64,000 nucleotides of DNA, taken from NCBI GenBank assembly GCA_903874975.1, contig CAIQUL010000093.1, forward strand, positions 1 through 64,000, read 5' to 3'. The number at the start of each line of letters is the position of its first letter. The stretch's first letter is position 1. Positions 37,289 through 46,131 of this stretch are shown here, one piece after another. The position numbers and the translations under genes were made by a program. The stretch is from an uncultured Chthoniobacter sp. GTDB taxonomy: Bacteria > Verrucomicrobiota > Verrucomicrobiia > Chthoniobacterales > Chthoniobacteraceae. Under the pieces are notes generated by a model that saw only the letters and a program-made list of their open reading frames with translations, made no database searches and was not told the origin of the DNA.

Positions 37289-38574
37289 AGAAGGCCCAGG
37301 ACGAGAATGGTCAGGTCGTCGTGCGGCTCGGCCTGCTGGCGATGCGCGAGTTCGCCGCAGTTCAGCGCGTCGATGACGTCGTCGGAGGCGCCGAATTTCC
37401 GGTGGAGCAGGCGCAGCACGCCGGCGTTGTCGAGCGGCTCGTCGCGGGCGTTGAAGGATTCGGGCAGGCCGTCGGAGTAAAGGACCAGCCAGTCGAGCGG
37501 CGAGAGCGTGATGGACTGGGCACGCGCGGGAAGCTCCGGGAGCAGGCCCAGGGGCGGGGAGCCGGTCACGTGGACCTCCGCGCAGGTGCCATCCGCGCGG
37601 GCGAGAAAAGGATGGCAGTGCCCGGCGCTGCACAGCTCGACGTGGCCGGAGGAAACGGTGAGCCGGCCGAGCAGCGCGGTGATGAACATGCCGCGAATCG
37701 TGTGCCCGGTGAGCATCGCATTCCAGCGGGCCATCGCCGCCACGGGCGAGATGCCGGGTTTCAAGATGAGCCGGAGAATGCTCAGCGCCTGGGCCATGAG
37801 CAGGGCGGCGGGCATGCCTTTGCCCGCGACGTCGCCGACCACGAAATAGATTTCGTCCGGGCCGAGTTCGACCACGTCGTAAAAGTCGCCGCCGACATTG
37901 AGGGCGGGCCGGTAGAGGGCAGAAAACTGCAGGTTGGCGTGTCGCGGGAGCGTCTGCGGGAGGAAGCTCGCCTGGATCTCCCGTGCGAACGCGAACTCCT
38001 GCGCCACGCGCTGCTGCTCGCGCTGGCGGTCGATCGTCCGCAGCTTGTCGATCGCCGTCGCGGCGAGGTTGGCGTAGGCCTTGAACGCCTCCAGATCGGC
38101 CTCGTCGAAAGCCAGCCGCTCCGTGGGATTAAGCACCTGGAGCACGCCGATGACCTGCCCTTTTCGCGCCAGCGGCACGCACAGGATCGAGCGCGTACGG
38201 TAGCCGGTCCTTTTGTCCACATCGGGAAAAAAGCGCGGGTCCGCGTAAGCGTCCGGCACGAGCAGCGCCTCGCTGTTTTCCAGCACCCAGCCGGCGATGC
38301 CGCGCCCGCGCGGGACGGTGATCTTCGCGTCGCCGACCGGCATGCCGGGGCCGCCGCTGGCGGCTGCGAGCTCTAGGTCGCCCGCGCCATCGGTGAGGAA
38401 AAGCGACGCCGCCTCCACCTCCAGGACGCGCCGCGCCACGGCGAGGATCGCCGGGAGGAGTTCGCGGGACTCGGTGATGCTGTTGATCAGCGCGCTCACT
38501 TCCACGAGGCCCTTATAGACCTTGAGCTGACGTTCGAGGATTTCGAGACTGGCCGGCATCGCGCGGCCTTTCAT
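37285..38574 (-). CDS. GAF domain plus SpoIIE/PP2C serine phosphatase (RsbU-like)
   Basis: GAF region VEAASLFLTDGAG...GRGIAGWVLEN; phosphatase QASFLPQTLPRHANLQFSALYRPALNVGGDFYDVVELG...VGDVAGKGMPAALLMAQ. Confidence 0.9.
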   Translation of the reverse strand: MKGRAMPASLEILERQLKVYKGLVEVSALINSITESRELLPAILAVARRVLEVEAASLFLTDGAGDLELAAASGGPGMPVGDAKITVPRGRGIAGWVLENSEALLVPDAYADPRFFPDVDKRTGYRTRSILCVPLARKGQVIGVLQVLNPTERLAFDEADLEAFKAYANLAATAIDKLRTIDRQREQQRVAQEFAFAREIQASFLPQTLPRHANLQFSALYRPALNVGGDFYDVVELGPDEIYFVVGDVAGKGMPAALLMAQALSILRLILKPGISPVAAMARWNAMLTGHTIRGMFITALLGRLTVSSGHVELCSAGHCHPFLARADGTCAEVHVTGSPPLGLLPELPARAQSITLSPLDWLVLYSDGLPESFNARDEPLDNAGVLRLLHRKFGASDDVIDALNCGELAHRQQAEPHDDLTILVLGLL

Positions 38575-38674
38575 CGGTGACGGAGCGCGGGGAAGAAAGC
38601 CAAAACGCCCGGGCACTTGGCGCGTCCGCTTTCGCGCTGGAAATCGACGCCCGACGGCGACAATCTGCGCGCTT

Positions 38675-39460
38675 ATGAAACGAGTCCTCCTCACCGCCTC
38701 CCTTTTCGCCCTCGCCGCCGCCGCGCTGGCCGACGACACCGCCTACACCGCGCTCCGCGTGGTCGGGCGCAGCCAGGGGAAGGACGCGATCAACCACGTG
38801 GTCGAGTTGCGCGGGCGCTCCGGCAGCCCGCAGCCCGCGGTGTGGAAAGTGACGCTCGACGAACCGCGGGCGCGCGGCGGCGTGCGGGAGATCGACGTGC
38901 AGCGGGGCAAGATCATCAGCGAGCGCACCCCGGCGGCGGCGCGGACGCCAGGCCGGACGATGAATTTCAACCAGCTCAACCTCGACTCCGATGGCGCGTT
39001 CACCGTGGCCAATCAAGAGGCCCAGAAGGGCGGGATTCCGTTTGATCATGTGGACTACATTTTGAGCAGCGGCACGGGCGGCGACGCGCCGGTCTGGCGG
39101 CTGGAGCTTTTGGATACGAAACTCGGGCGCGCCGGAAGCATCGACATCGCCGCCGACACCGGCACCGTGCTCAGCCAGAATCTGCGGATGCCCACCGCGA
39201 GCCGTGCCAATGACGGCCGCACCTACCTGGATGGCGGCCGCCGCAATCCGCCGCCGCCGGTGAATGATCGTTACCCGGACGAGAGCCCGCGCTCCTCCGG
39301 CGGAGACAGCGGCAACTCCCGGCCCGGTGAGCCCTTTCGCAACGTGAGCGACTTCTTTCACCGCTTGGGCAAGCGCTTCGCAAAGCGCGGCGGGCAACTC
39401 GAAAACTTTTTCACCGGGAAAGGCGCGCGGGCCGCCCGCGAGCGCTCCGCCGATGACTAA
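38675..39460 (+). CDS. Secreted protein of unknown function
   Basis: Clear signal peptide MKRVLLTASLFALAAAALADD; no family recognised with certainty. Confidence 0.65.
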   Translation: MKRVLLTASLFALAAAALADDTAYTALRVVGRSQGKDAINHVVELRGRSGSPQPAVWKVTLDEPRARGGVREIDVQRGKIISERTPAAARTPGRTMNFNQLNLDSDGAFTVANQEAQKGGIPFDHVDYILSSGTGGDAPVWRLELLDTKLGRAGSIDIAADTGTVLSQNLRMPTASRANDGRTYLDGGRRNPPPPVNDRYPDESPRSSGGDSGNSRPGEPFRNVSDFFHRLGKRFAKRGGQLENFFTGKGARAARERSADD

Positions 39461-39650
39461 GGAGACGGTCGCTGATGCAGGCACGGGCGTGATGAAAAGC
39501 GAGTCCACGATGGCGAGGCGAAATGTGGCATGGTGCCAAGCGGTCGGCACCGAGTGTCCCGGAGGGAGGTAAGAAGATTGCGGTGGCGTAAGCCTGTGGA
39601 CTGGAGCTTCTCCATTTTTCCGAACCGCAGCGCGGTTCCCCATGAATAGC

Positions 39651-39792
39651 CGGGGGTCGCAGACCCCCGGTCAGGCGAGCGAGACGAATCTAACCCTGGA
39701 GGGGTAGCCTCCATGCAGCCAGTCCGTCCGCATCGTCATGCGGACGGTGCGGGGTCCGCGCACCCCGCATGGGGGGAACCCCTCCGGGGTTC
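39651..39792. repeat. Cluster of four consecutive GC-rich hairpins
   Basis: CCGGGGGTC-GCA-GACCCCCGG (39651-39671); CCGTCCGCAT-CGTC-ATGCGGACGG (39724-39747); TGCGGGGT..ACCCCGCA (39748-39769); GAACCCC-TCC-GGGGTTC (39776-39792). Confidence 0.9.
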
Positions 39793-39893
39793 AAATCGCG
39801 GACTCACATTTAATCACACCCTGCAGGTATGGAGGACGGACAACGCGCTTGCCACCGGGGTGAGCGCCTCCTAGTTTCCGCCTCTTGAAAAAA

Positions 39894-39977
39894 GCCGGCG
39901 TGGCGAAATTGGCAGACGCGCTAGACTCAAAATCTTGTTCCCGCAAGGGAGTGTCGGTTCGACCCCGACCGCCGGTA
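39894..39977 (+). tRNA. tRNA-Leu (CAA)
   Basis: GCCGGCG...CGCCGGT acceptor, long variable arm (TTGTTCCCGCAAGGGAGT), T-loop GGTTCGACCCC, anticodon loop CTCAAAA. Confidence 0.93.
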
Positions 39978-40030
39978 CTTTTCATCTCCCGCCGTGAGCG
40001 GAATGTTGTCACCGCGCGCGGCCCCCAATC

Positions 40031-41503
40031 ATGAATGAGCATCACTACATCGCCTGCGATCTTGGTGCGGAAAGCGGGCGGGTCATCCTCGGACGGCTCT
40101 CCGGCGGGCGGGTCACGCTGGAGGAGGTGCATCGCTTTCCCAATGGCGCGGTGAGGATCGCGGGCTCGCTGCGCTGGGATGTGCTGCGGATATTCGAGGA
40201 ATTGAAAATCGGACTGCGCAAGGTCGCGGCGCGGCGGATGAAGGTGGAGAGCTTCAGCGTGGATTCGTGGGGGCTGGACTACGTGCTGAGCGGAGCGGGG
40301 CAGCCGATGCTCTCGCTGCCCTACCACTACCGCGATGGGCGGACGGATCGCACTTATGCCGCTGCGCTGCGTTCGCCGGGTGCGGAGCTGATTTTCGCGG
40401 AGACGGGCATCCAGTTCATGCCGATCAATACGCTCTACCATCTCCTCGCCGAGCGGGATGGCAGCCCGTGCCTGCTGGAGATTGCGGAGCGCTTTCTGAC
40501 CATCGCGGACTACCTGCATTTCCTTTTCAGCGGCGTGGCGGTCATCGAGGAAAGCCTCGCCAGCACCACGCAGCTCTACAACCCCGCGACACGCGCGTGG
40601 TCGGAGCGGCTCATTTCGGAGTTCGCGCTGCCGCGAAAAATCTTCCCGCCGATCGTGCCGTCCGGCACCCGGCTCGGCGGGTTGCTGCCGGAGGTCGCGG
40701 CGGAACTCGGGGTGGAGGCGTGCGAGGTCATCGCCACGTGCTCGCACGATACCGGCGCGGCGGTCGCCGCAGTGCCGGCGACGGGTGAGGACTGGGCGTA
40801 TCTCAGCTCGGGCACGTGGTCGCTGATCGGTGTGGAGTTGCCCGCGCCGCTCCTCACCGCCGCGGCACGGGCGCACAATTTTACGAACGAAGCGGGATTT
40901 GGCGGCACCACGCGTTTTTTGAAAAACATCGTGGGGCTCTGGCTGCTTCAGGAGTGCCGCCGGACGTGGGCGCTCGACCAGCGCAACTACGACTACGCGA
41001 CGCTCGCCGCCGAGGCCGAGCTCGCCATGCCGTTCGGTGCGCTCATCAATCCGAACGACGCGCGGTTTTGGAAACCAGACGACATGCCGGGAAAGATCGC
41101 CGCCTACTGCCGCGAGACCGGGCAACCCGCGCCGGAGACGCCGGGGCAGTTCACGCGCTGCATTTACGAAAGTCTCGCGCTGCTCTACGCGCGGACGCTC
41201 GGCGAGATCGCGGAGGTCTGCGGGCGCGCGATCACCCGGCTGCACATCGTGGGCGGCGGCAGCCAGAGCCGGCTGCTGAATCAATTCGCCGCCAGCGCCA
41301 CCGGCTGCACGGTGCTCGCCGGACCGGTCGAGGCCACGGCGCTCGGCAACGTGCTCCTGCAAGCCGTCGCACTCGGGCATCTCGACTCGCTGGGCGCGCT
41401 ACGCGATGTGGTGCGCGCGTCCTTTGCCATCGAGAGCTTTGAGCCGCAGGACCGCGCCGACTGGCAGCACGCCGCCGCGCGGTTTGCGGCGCTGCCGGGC
41501 TGA
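40031..41503 (+). CDS. rhaB: Rhamnulokinase
   Basis: YIACDLGAESGRVILGRLSGGRVTLEEVHRFPNG...GTWSLIGVELPAPL...NFTNEAGFGGTTRFLKNIVGLWLLQECRRTW. Confidence 0.95.
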   Translation: MNEHHYIACDLGAESGRVILGRLSGGRVTLEEVHRFPNGAVRIAGSLRWDVLRIFEELKIGLRKVAARRMKVESFSVDSWGLDYVLSGAGQPMLSLPYHYRDGRTDRTYAAALRSPGAELIFAETGIQFMPINTLYHLLAERDGSPCLLEIAERFLTIADYLHFLFSGVAVIEESLASTTQLYNPATRAWSERLISEFALPRKIFPPIVPSGTRLGGLLPEVAAELGVEACEVIATCSHDTGAAVAAVPATGEDWAYLSSGTWSLIGVELPAPLLTAAARAHNFTNEAGFGGTTRFLKNIVGLWLLQECRRTWALDQRNYDYATLAAEAELAMPFGALINPNDARFWKPDDMPGKIAAYCRETGQPAPETPGQFTRCIYESLALLYARTLGEIAEVCGRAITRLHIVGGGSQSRLLNQFAASATGCTVLAGPVEATALGNVLLQAVALGHLDSLGALRDVVRASFAIESFEPQDRADWQHAAARFAALPG

Positions 41504-41530
41504 GTGGAAAATCGCGCGCACCGGATCGCC

Positions 41531-41702
41531 GGGTGGAGCACTCGACCCGAGTGCGGTTTCTGGCGACTCGCCGGAAACTAGTTGGTGGGGTCGGCCACGG
41601 GAACAGCCTGGCGAATGTCCGGGAGCCCGGAGGCTGCTCGGCGCGCTCGCTGGTGTGCGCGGCGGGTCGCCGCCCACAGCACTCCGGTCGAGTGCTCCAC
41701 CC
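41531..41702. repeat. Double-hairpin-arm palindromic element, copy 2
   Basis: gggtggagcactcgacccgagtgc ... gcactccggtcgagtgctccaccc; same ends as 26250-26427 but a different centre. Confidence 0.87.
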
Positions 41703-41799
41703 GGATTCTGCGGCCGCGCGCGGGCTGATTTCTGAAGGTACGAAAACGGACGGGAAGCCTGCGCCTCCCGCCCGTCTGGTGCTGCGTGATTTGAATCGG

Positions 41800-42255
41800 T
41801 TACTTGGCGTCCTGCTCCGCGCGGCGCTTCTGCCATTCGCCCCGGCGCTTCTCCATTTCCGCTTTCCACTTCTCGGCTTGGTCGGGCGTGAGCACGGCTT
41901 TTACCTTTTCCATCGAGGCTTGGAAAAACGCGCGCATCTTCTCGCGCTTCTGCTCGTCGGTCAGTGCGGAGTCTTCGCGGAACGCCTTAATTTTCTCCGC
42001 GTCTTCGGCAAAGATGGCCTTGAGTTTTTCGACCTGCTCGGTGCTGAGGCCCAGCTTCTCCTTCATCATTTCCAGGCGTTCGCCACGCTGTCCTCCGGGA
42101 CGTCTCGAGCGACCGGGGCCGGGCTCGCCTTCCTTGACGCCAGCGGGCGGATTGACCGGCGGAGTGGGTGGCACCGGGTCTTCGGCGCGGAGTGTGGAGG
42201 TGGCAGCCAGGAGACCGGCTGTCGCGAGGGTGAGGATGGTGAGTTGATTTTTCAT
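41800..42255 (-). CDS. Spy/CpxP-like or LTXXQ-type periplasmic protein
   Basis: Signal peptide MKNQLTILTLATAGLLAATSTLRA; charged helical GLSTEQVEKLKAIFAEDAEKIKAF...LTPDQAEKWKAEMEKRR. Confidence 0.65.
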   Translation of the reverse strand: MKNQLTILTLATAGLLAATSTLRAEDPVPPTPPVNPPAGVKEGEPGPGRSRRPGGQRGERLEMMKEKLGLSTEQVEKLKAIFAEDAEKIKAFREDSALTDEQKREKMRAFFQASMEKVKAVLTPDQAEKWKAEMEKRRGEWQKRRAEQDAK

Positions 42256-42334
42256 CGTGGCAGGGAAAACACCCGAACGTTCGCCGAGTTGCGCGCCGCT
42301 TCGCGAAATCCTCCGGAGCGCCGTTTCCCCAAGC

Positions 42335-42365
42335 AAAAAGACACGGCGTGAGGCCGTGTCTTTTT
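42335..42365 (-). terminator. Rho-independent terminator downstream of acpP (may act bidirectionally)
   Basis: AAAAAGACACGGC-gtgag-GCCGTGTCTTTTT. Confidence 0.85.
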
Positions 42366-42408
42366 GAGAAAGCGGGAGCGCACCGGAGCGGTGCGGCCAA
42401 AGTAAAAG

Positions 42409-42654
42409 CTACTTCGCCAATTTGCCCTCGATGTATTTCACCACGTCACCCACGGTCTGGAGCTTCTCCGCGTCTTCGTCCGGGACTTCGACGGAAAATT
42501 CCTCCTCGAAGGCCATGACCAGCTCGACGGTATCGAGCGAATCCGCGCCGAGATCCTCAATGAAGGAAGCGGTCTGCGTGACTTGCTCCGGGTTCACGCC
42601 AAGCTGCTCGACGATGATGTCCTTCACTTTTTCTTCGATGGATTTTTCTGACAT
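42409..42654 (-). CDS. acpP: Acyl carrier protein
   Basis: [53 protein letters not shown]. Confidence 0.98.
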   Translation of the reverse strand: MSEKSIEEKVKDIIVEQLGVNPEQVTQTASFIEDLGADSLDTVELVMAFEEEFSVEVPDEDAEKLQTVGDVVKYIEGKLAK

Positions 42655-42817
42655 AAATTCGGTGTGTTGGGCTGTTGGTTGGGTTGGTTTAGGGCGCATG
42701 GTTTAGTGTCGCGTCCGACACCTTGGCAACAACTAATTCCGCTTTTCTCGCCAGCGTAATTTTCGTCACGAAATCGGCGCTGGCATCCGCTCGCCGGCGA
42801 CATTAGAAACCCCGCCC

Positions 42818-44434
42818 ATGAGCGATTTTTCCGACGAGTTTGATCTCAAGTTTTTGCCCGCCTGGCTGAAAGAAACCCCGGCCAAGAATCCGTACGCCGA
42901 CTATGAAGGCGACACGGGAGATCGTCTGCGCCGGGATCGCGACGACCGCAGTCCGCGCGGACCGCGCCCGGCGGGCCGGGGCGGTCCTCCCGGCGGAGAC
43001 CGGCGCGGACCGCGTCCGGATCGCCCGCCCGGAGACCGCGCGCGCGGGCCGCGCCCCGGCGGGGATCGACCGCGCGGCGACCGCCCGCAGGGTGACCGGC
43101 GGGGAGGGGATCGCGGGCCGGGCGGGCGTCCGCAGGATCGCCGCGACGCCCCGCGCCCGCTGCGGGAGACCGCGCCCGCGCAGTTGAAGATCGAGTTTTT
43201 GCCCGAGCCCATCGCCGCCGCGGGCATCGCGAAACAAATCCACGCCAGCGGACGGGCCTGCGCCGTATTCGGCACGGCCAAACTTTTTCTCGACCGCCCC
43301 GAGCGCCATCTCGTCCGCGTCACCTCGAGCGATCCCGCAGTGCCGCTTTTCCAGATCGGCGACGGCCCGGTGTCGTTCGACCGCGGCATCATCGAGCGCA
43401 ACGCCTTCCTCCATGCGCGCGACCAGTATTACTCCAGCGAGACCGTGCAGAGCGAGCCGATCAAGGGCAACTTCACCAATGTCGCCCGCTGCCGCGCCTC
43501 GGGCACGCTGCTCGGCCCCACGAACCACCACGGCTACCAGCCCGCGCTACGCAAACTCTACGAGGAGCGCTTTAGCCGGCAGATGTCGTTCCCGCAGTTT
43601 CAGCAGTATGAAATCGACGTCGTCGCCGACGAGCAGACCGTGGCGGACTGGAAGGAGCAGGCGCGCTCCAGCACCACCTACACGACCACGCAGGAAGCCG
43701 AGCCCGTCACCTTCAAGACGCTCTTCGACGCGGAGCAGCATTTCAAAAAGACGTATCTCCCGCAGTTGGTGAAAACGGGAACGACGCTGGAGTGCAGCGG
43801 TCACGCCAGCCGCGTCACCGCGGACCGCCACGTGGCGGGAGCCGCGCGTGCGGCGTGGGAAGCCGAGGGGCGTTTTCCGCAGGGGCTGGTGAGCGCGCTG
43901 TGTCCCTACTTCAACGAGGCGGGGCTGGCCTTTTTCAAACACCGCAAGCGCACGCTCTTTGTCTGCGCGATCAAACCGCAGCGGCATCCGCTGGGGCAGG
44001 CCTTCTCCGACGGCATCTCGTCCATTTTGGGAACCGTCGAGCTTTCGCCACGCATCAAGCGCCCGCAGCTCGCCGCGAAGATTCTCGGCGAGGCGCAGGA
44101 CACGCCGGAATTTTCCGCCCGCAAAGCGCAACTCGCCTCCGACTTGCACTACCTCTTGCAGGTTGGCCACGTCATCGAGTTTTCCGATGGCAGCCTCGAA
44201 CTCCCGCTCGATCCCAAAGCCCGGCCCGAGCCGGAGCAAAAGCCCGCCCGCAAGGACAAGCCTGCCGCAGCGACCGCCAGCGGGACGGAGGAGGAATCCG
44301 CAGCGCCCGCGGAGACCGGATTGGCAACGTCCGATCAGGCGCTCGCCGACCCTGCCGCCCCGGAGTTGATGTCCGACGTCGAGCTTCCGCCGGAGGCGGA
44401 GTTGGAACTGCCGCCGCCGTCGGTGGTATCGTAG
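42818..44434 (+). CDS. Uncharacterised protein with an RG/RPG-rich disordered basic segment, a folded domain and an acidic tail
   Basis: MSDFSDEFDLKFLPAWLKETPAKNPYADYEGDTGDRLRRDRDDRSPRGPRPAGRGGPPGG...; folded part with GPTNHHGYQPALRKLYEERFS...; C-terminal ELMSDVELPPEAELELPPPS. Confidence 0.8.
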   Translation: MSDFSDEFDLKFLPAWLKETPAKNPYADYEGDTGDRLRRDRDDRSPRGPRPAGRGGPPGGDRRGPRPDRPPGDRARGPRPGGDRPRGDRPQGDRRGGDRGPGGRPQDRRDAPRPLRETAPAQLKIEFLPEPIAAAGIAKQIHASGRACAVFGTAKLFLDRPERHLVRVTSSDPAVPLFQIGDGPVSFDRGIIERNAFLHARDQYYSSETVQSEPIKGNFTNVARCRASGTLLGPTNHHGYQPALRKLYEERFSRQMSFPQFQQYEIDVVADEQTVADWKEQARSSTTYTTTQEAEPVTFKTLFDAEQHFKKTYLPQLVKTGTTLECSGHASRVTADRHVAGAARAAWEAEGRFPQGLVSALCPYFNEAGLAFFKHRKRTLFVCAIKPQRHPLGQAFSDGISSILGTVELSPRIKRPQLAAKILGEAQDTPEFSARKAQLASDLHYLLQVGHVIEFSDGSLELPLDPKARPEPEQKPARKDKPAAATASGTEEESAAPAETGLATSDQALADPAAPELMSDVELPPEAELELPPPSVVS

Positions 44435-44545
44435 CGCAGGCCTTCAGCCTGTGGCCGTGCGCCCAGCTTCCTGCCCGTCAAAGATTCAGCGGGCAGGGAT
44501 GCCCGCTGGACATGCACGGGCTGGAAGCCTGCGCCACTTTCGCGG
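44433..44545. repeat. Imperfect inverted repeat 'gtagcgcaggccttcagcctgtggccgtg ... cacgggctggaagcctgcgccac' with inner palindrome
   Basis: Outer arms pair; inner cagcgggcagggatgcccgctg palindrome; the TAG stop of the upstream gene lies in the left arm. Confidence 0.8.
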
Positions 44546-44599
44546 TCTTTCCTGCTTGAGCGGCGAACCTACTTTGCCGCCGGGTGCTGGTGCGCGCTG

Positions 44600-44805
44600 T
44601 GGTCCACGGCGTGCGCTCGAGGTAATTCTTCCACGCGGCCACCCAGAGCCGGCCTTTCGTGGCCCACGCCATCTGCACCGGACTCACGAGTTCGGGGAAT
44701 TGCACCTCGCTCGCCACCCGGCTCCACCTTTACGCCCTCTCGCTACGGTCATCAGTTTGATCGCCTCCTCGGGGCCGACATAGCGGTTACTTCCGGCGGT
44801 TACTG
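44600..44805 (-). pseudogene. Frameshifted relic of a PVC-type membrane-bound dehydrogenase N-terminal domain
   Basis: Minus strand reads ...SNRYVGPEEAIKLMTVARG.../...ASEVQFPELVSPVQMAWATKGRLWVAAWKNYLERTPWTT... in two frames. Confidence 0.7.
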
Positions 44806-44866
44806 CCCGTTTTTTCAAAAATCCGCCGCTGCCCGGAAACCCTTTACCAGCCTTGATCCGATGGGG

Positions 44867-44939
<73 letters not shown>

Positions 44940-44996
44940 GGACAGCGGGTGGGACTATTCTAGCGGAAAAACGGTGGATCAAGGAAAAAGATCCGG

Positions 44997-46109
44997 CTAG
45001 TTCGCGGAGCTGTGGCTGGCACCGTTGCCGGGCCCGCCCGAACCGACGGACGGTTTGGGAAACGCGGCAAGTTTACTGCGAATGATCTCGGCGCGGAGGG
45101 AGTCGCGTTCGTCGGCGGCAAGTTTCTGCGAGGTGCCTTTTTGCAAGTGCGCGGGCTGGGTTTCCATGAAGAGCTCGTCCACGGGCTGGCGGCAGGGTTC
45201 TGGGAAAAAGCCGAGGTCGATCCCGAGCTTCATAAAGGAAAGCAGGTTGAGCGCTTCCTTCGAGTTCATGGAGTAGGCGTGCTGGAGGATGCCGTAGCCG
45301 CGGCCGATGTTGTCGAGGAGGGTGTTTGGTCTTTTTTGCAGGAGCATCTGCCGGGCGTTCTGCTCGTGCTCGATGATCTGCTCGATGACCTTGTGCAGCC
45401 GCGCGATGATGTCCTCCTCTTTTTCCCCGAGGGTGGTCTGATTGGAAACTTGGAAGAGGTTACCGAGAGCCTCGGTGCCTTCGCCGTAAAGCCCGCGCAC
45501 GGCGAGGCCGATTTTGTTCACGGCCTGGATGACCTGGTTGATCTGCTCGCTGAGGACGAGTGCCGGGAGATGCACCATCGCCGAGGCGCGCATGCCGGTG
45601 CCGACGTTCGTGGGACAGGCGGTGAGGTAGCCGAGCTGCGGGCTGAAGGCAAAGTCGAGCCGCTCTTCGAGGAGGCTGTCGAGTTTGTCGATCATCTTGA
45701 AAACGCTCTTGAGTTGCAGGCCGGAACGAATGGCCTGCATCCGGAGATGGTCCTCCTCGTTGATCATGATGGAGAGCGTCTGCCGCCGGTTCATCACCAC
45801 GGCGGAGCCGAGGCCCTTGGCCGCGTGTTCGCGGGAAATGAGGTGGCGCTCGACGAGAACCTGCTTTTCCAGGGCGGAGAGATCCTGCGAATAGACCGAG
45901 AAGGCATCGCTCATCTCGGGCAGCAACTCGACCTGGGGTTTGATGGCTTCGAGGATCTGCAGCCGCTCATTCTTTTTGGCCCAGCCGGGGAAGGGGAAAT
46001 TGCCGAGGTTCCGCGCGAGGCGCACGCGACTGCTGACCACGATCTGATGATGCGGCCCGTCGCCGCCGAGCCAGTCGCCGGTGCTGGTGAGGATATTGTG
46101 TAGGGCCAT
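44997..46109 (-). CDS. mcsB: Protein-arginine kinase McsB (ATP:guanido phosphotransferase)
   Basis: VVSSRVRLARNLGNFPFPGW...SIMINEEDHLRMQ...GYLTACPTNVGTGMRASAMVHLPAL...GLYGEGTEALGNLFQVSNQTTLG. Confidence 0.93.
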   Translation of the reverse strand: MALHNILTSTGDWLGGDGPHHQIVVSSRVRLARNLGNFPFPGWAKKNERLQILEAIKPQVELLPEMSDAFSVYSQDLSALEKQVLVERHLISREHAAKGLGSAVVMNRRQTLSIMINEEDHLRMQAIRSGLQLKSVFKMIDKLDSLLEERLDFAFSPQLGYLTACPTNVGTGMRASAMVHLPALVLSEQINQVIQAVNKIGLAVRGLYGEGTEALGNLFQVSNQTTLGEKEEDIIARLHKVIEQIIEHEQNARQMLLQKRPNTLLDNIGRGYGILQHAYSMNSKEALNLLSFMKLGIDLGFFPEPCRQPVDELFMETQPAHLQKGTSQKLAADERDSLRAEIIRSKLAAFPKPSVGSGGPGNGASHSSAN

Positions 46110-46131
46110 AGTGGAGTTGATCCTGGCTGGC

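Noticed and set aside
39791-41380. 529-aa minus-strand ORF opposite rhaB and across tRNA-Leu
   Set aside because: Antisense shadow that also runs through a tRNA gene.
42935-43180. Repetitive GC-rich tract considered as a tandem DNA repeat or CRISPR-like array
   Set aside because: No regular period or spacers; explained as codons for the Arg/Gly/Pro-rich protein segment.
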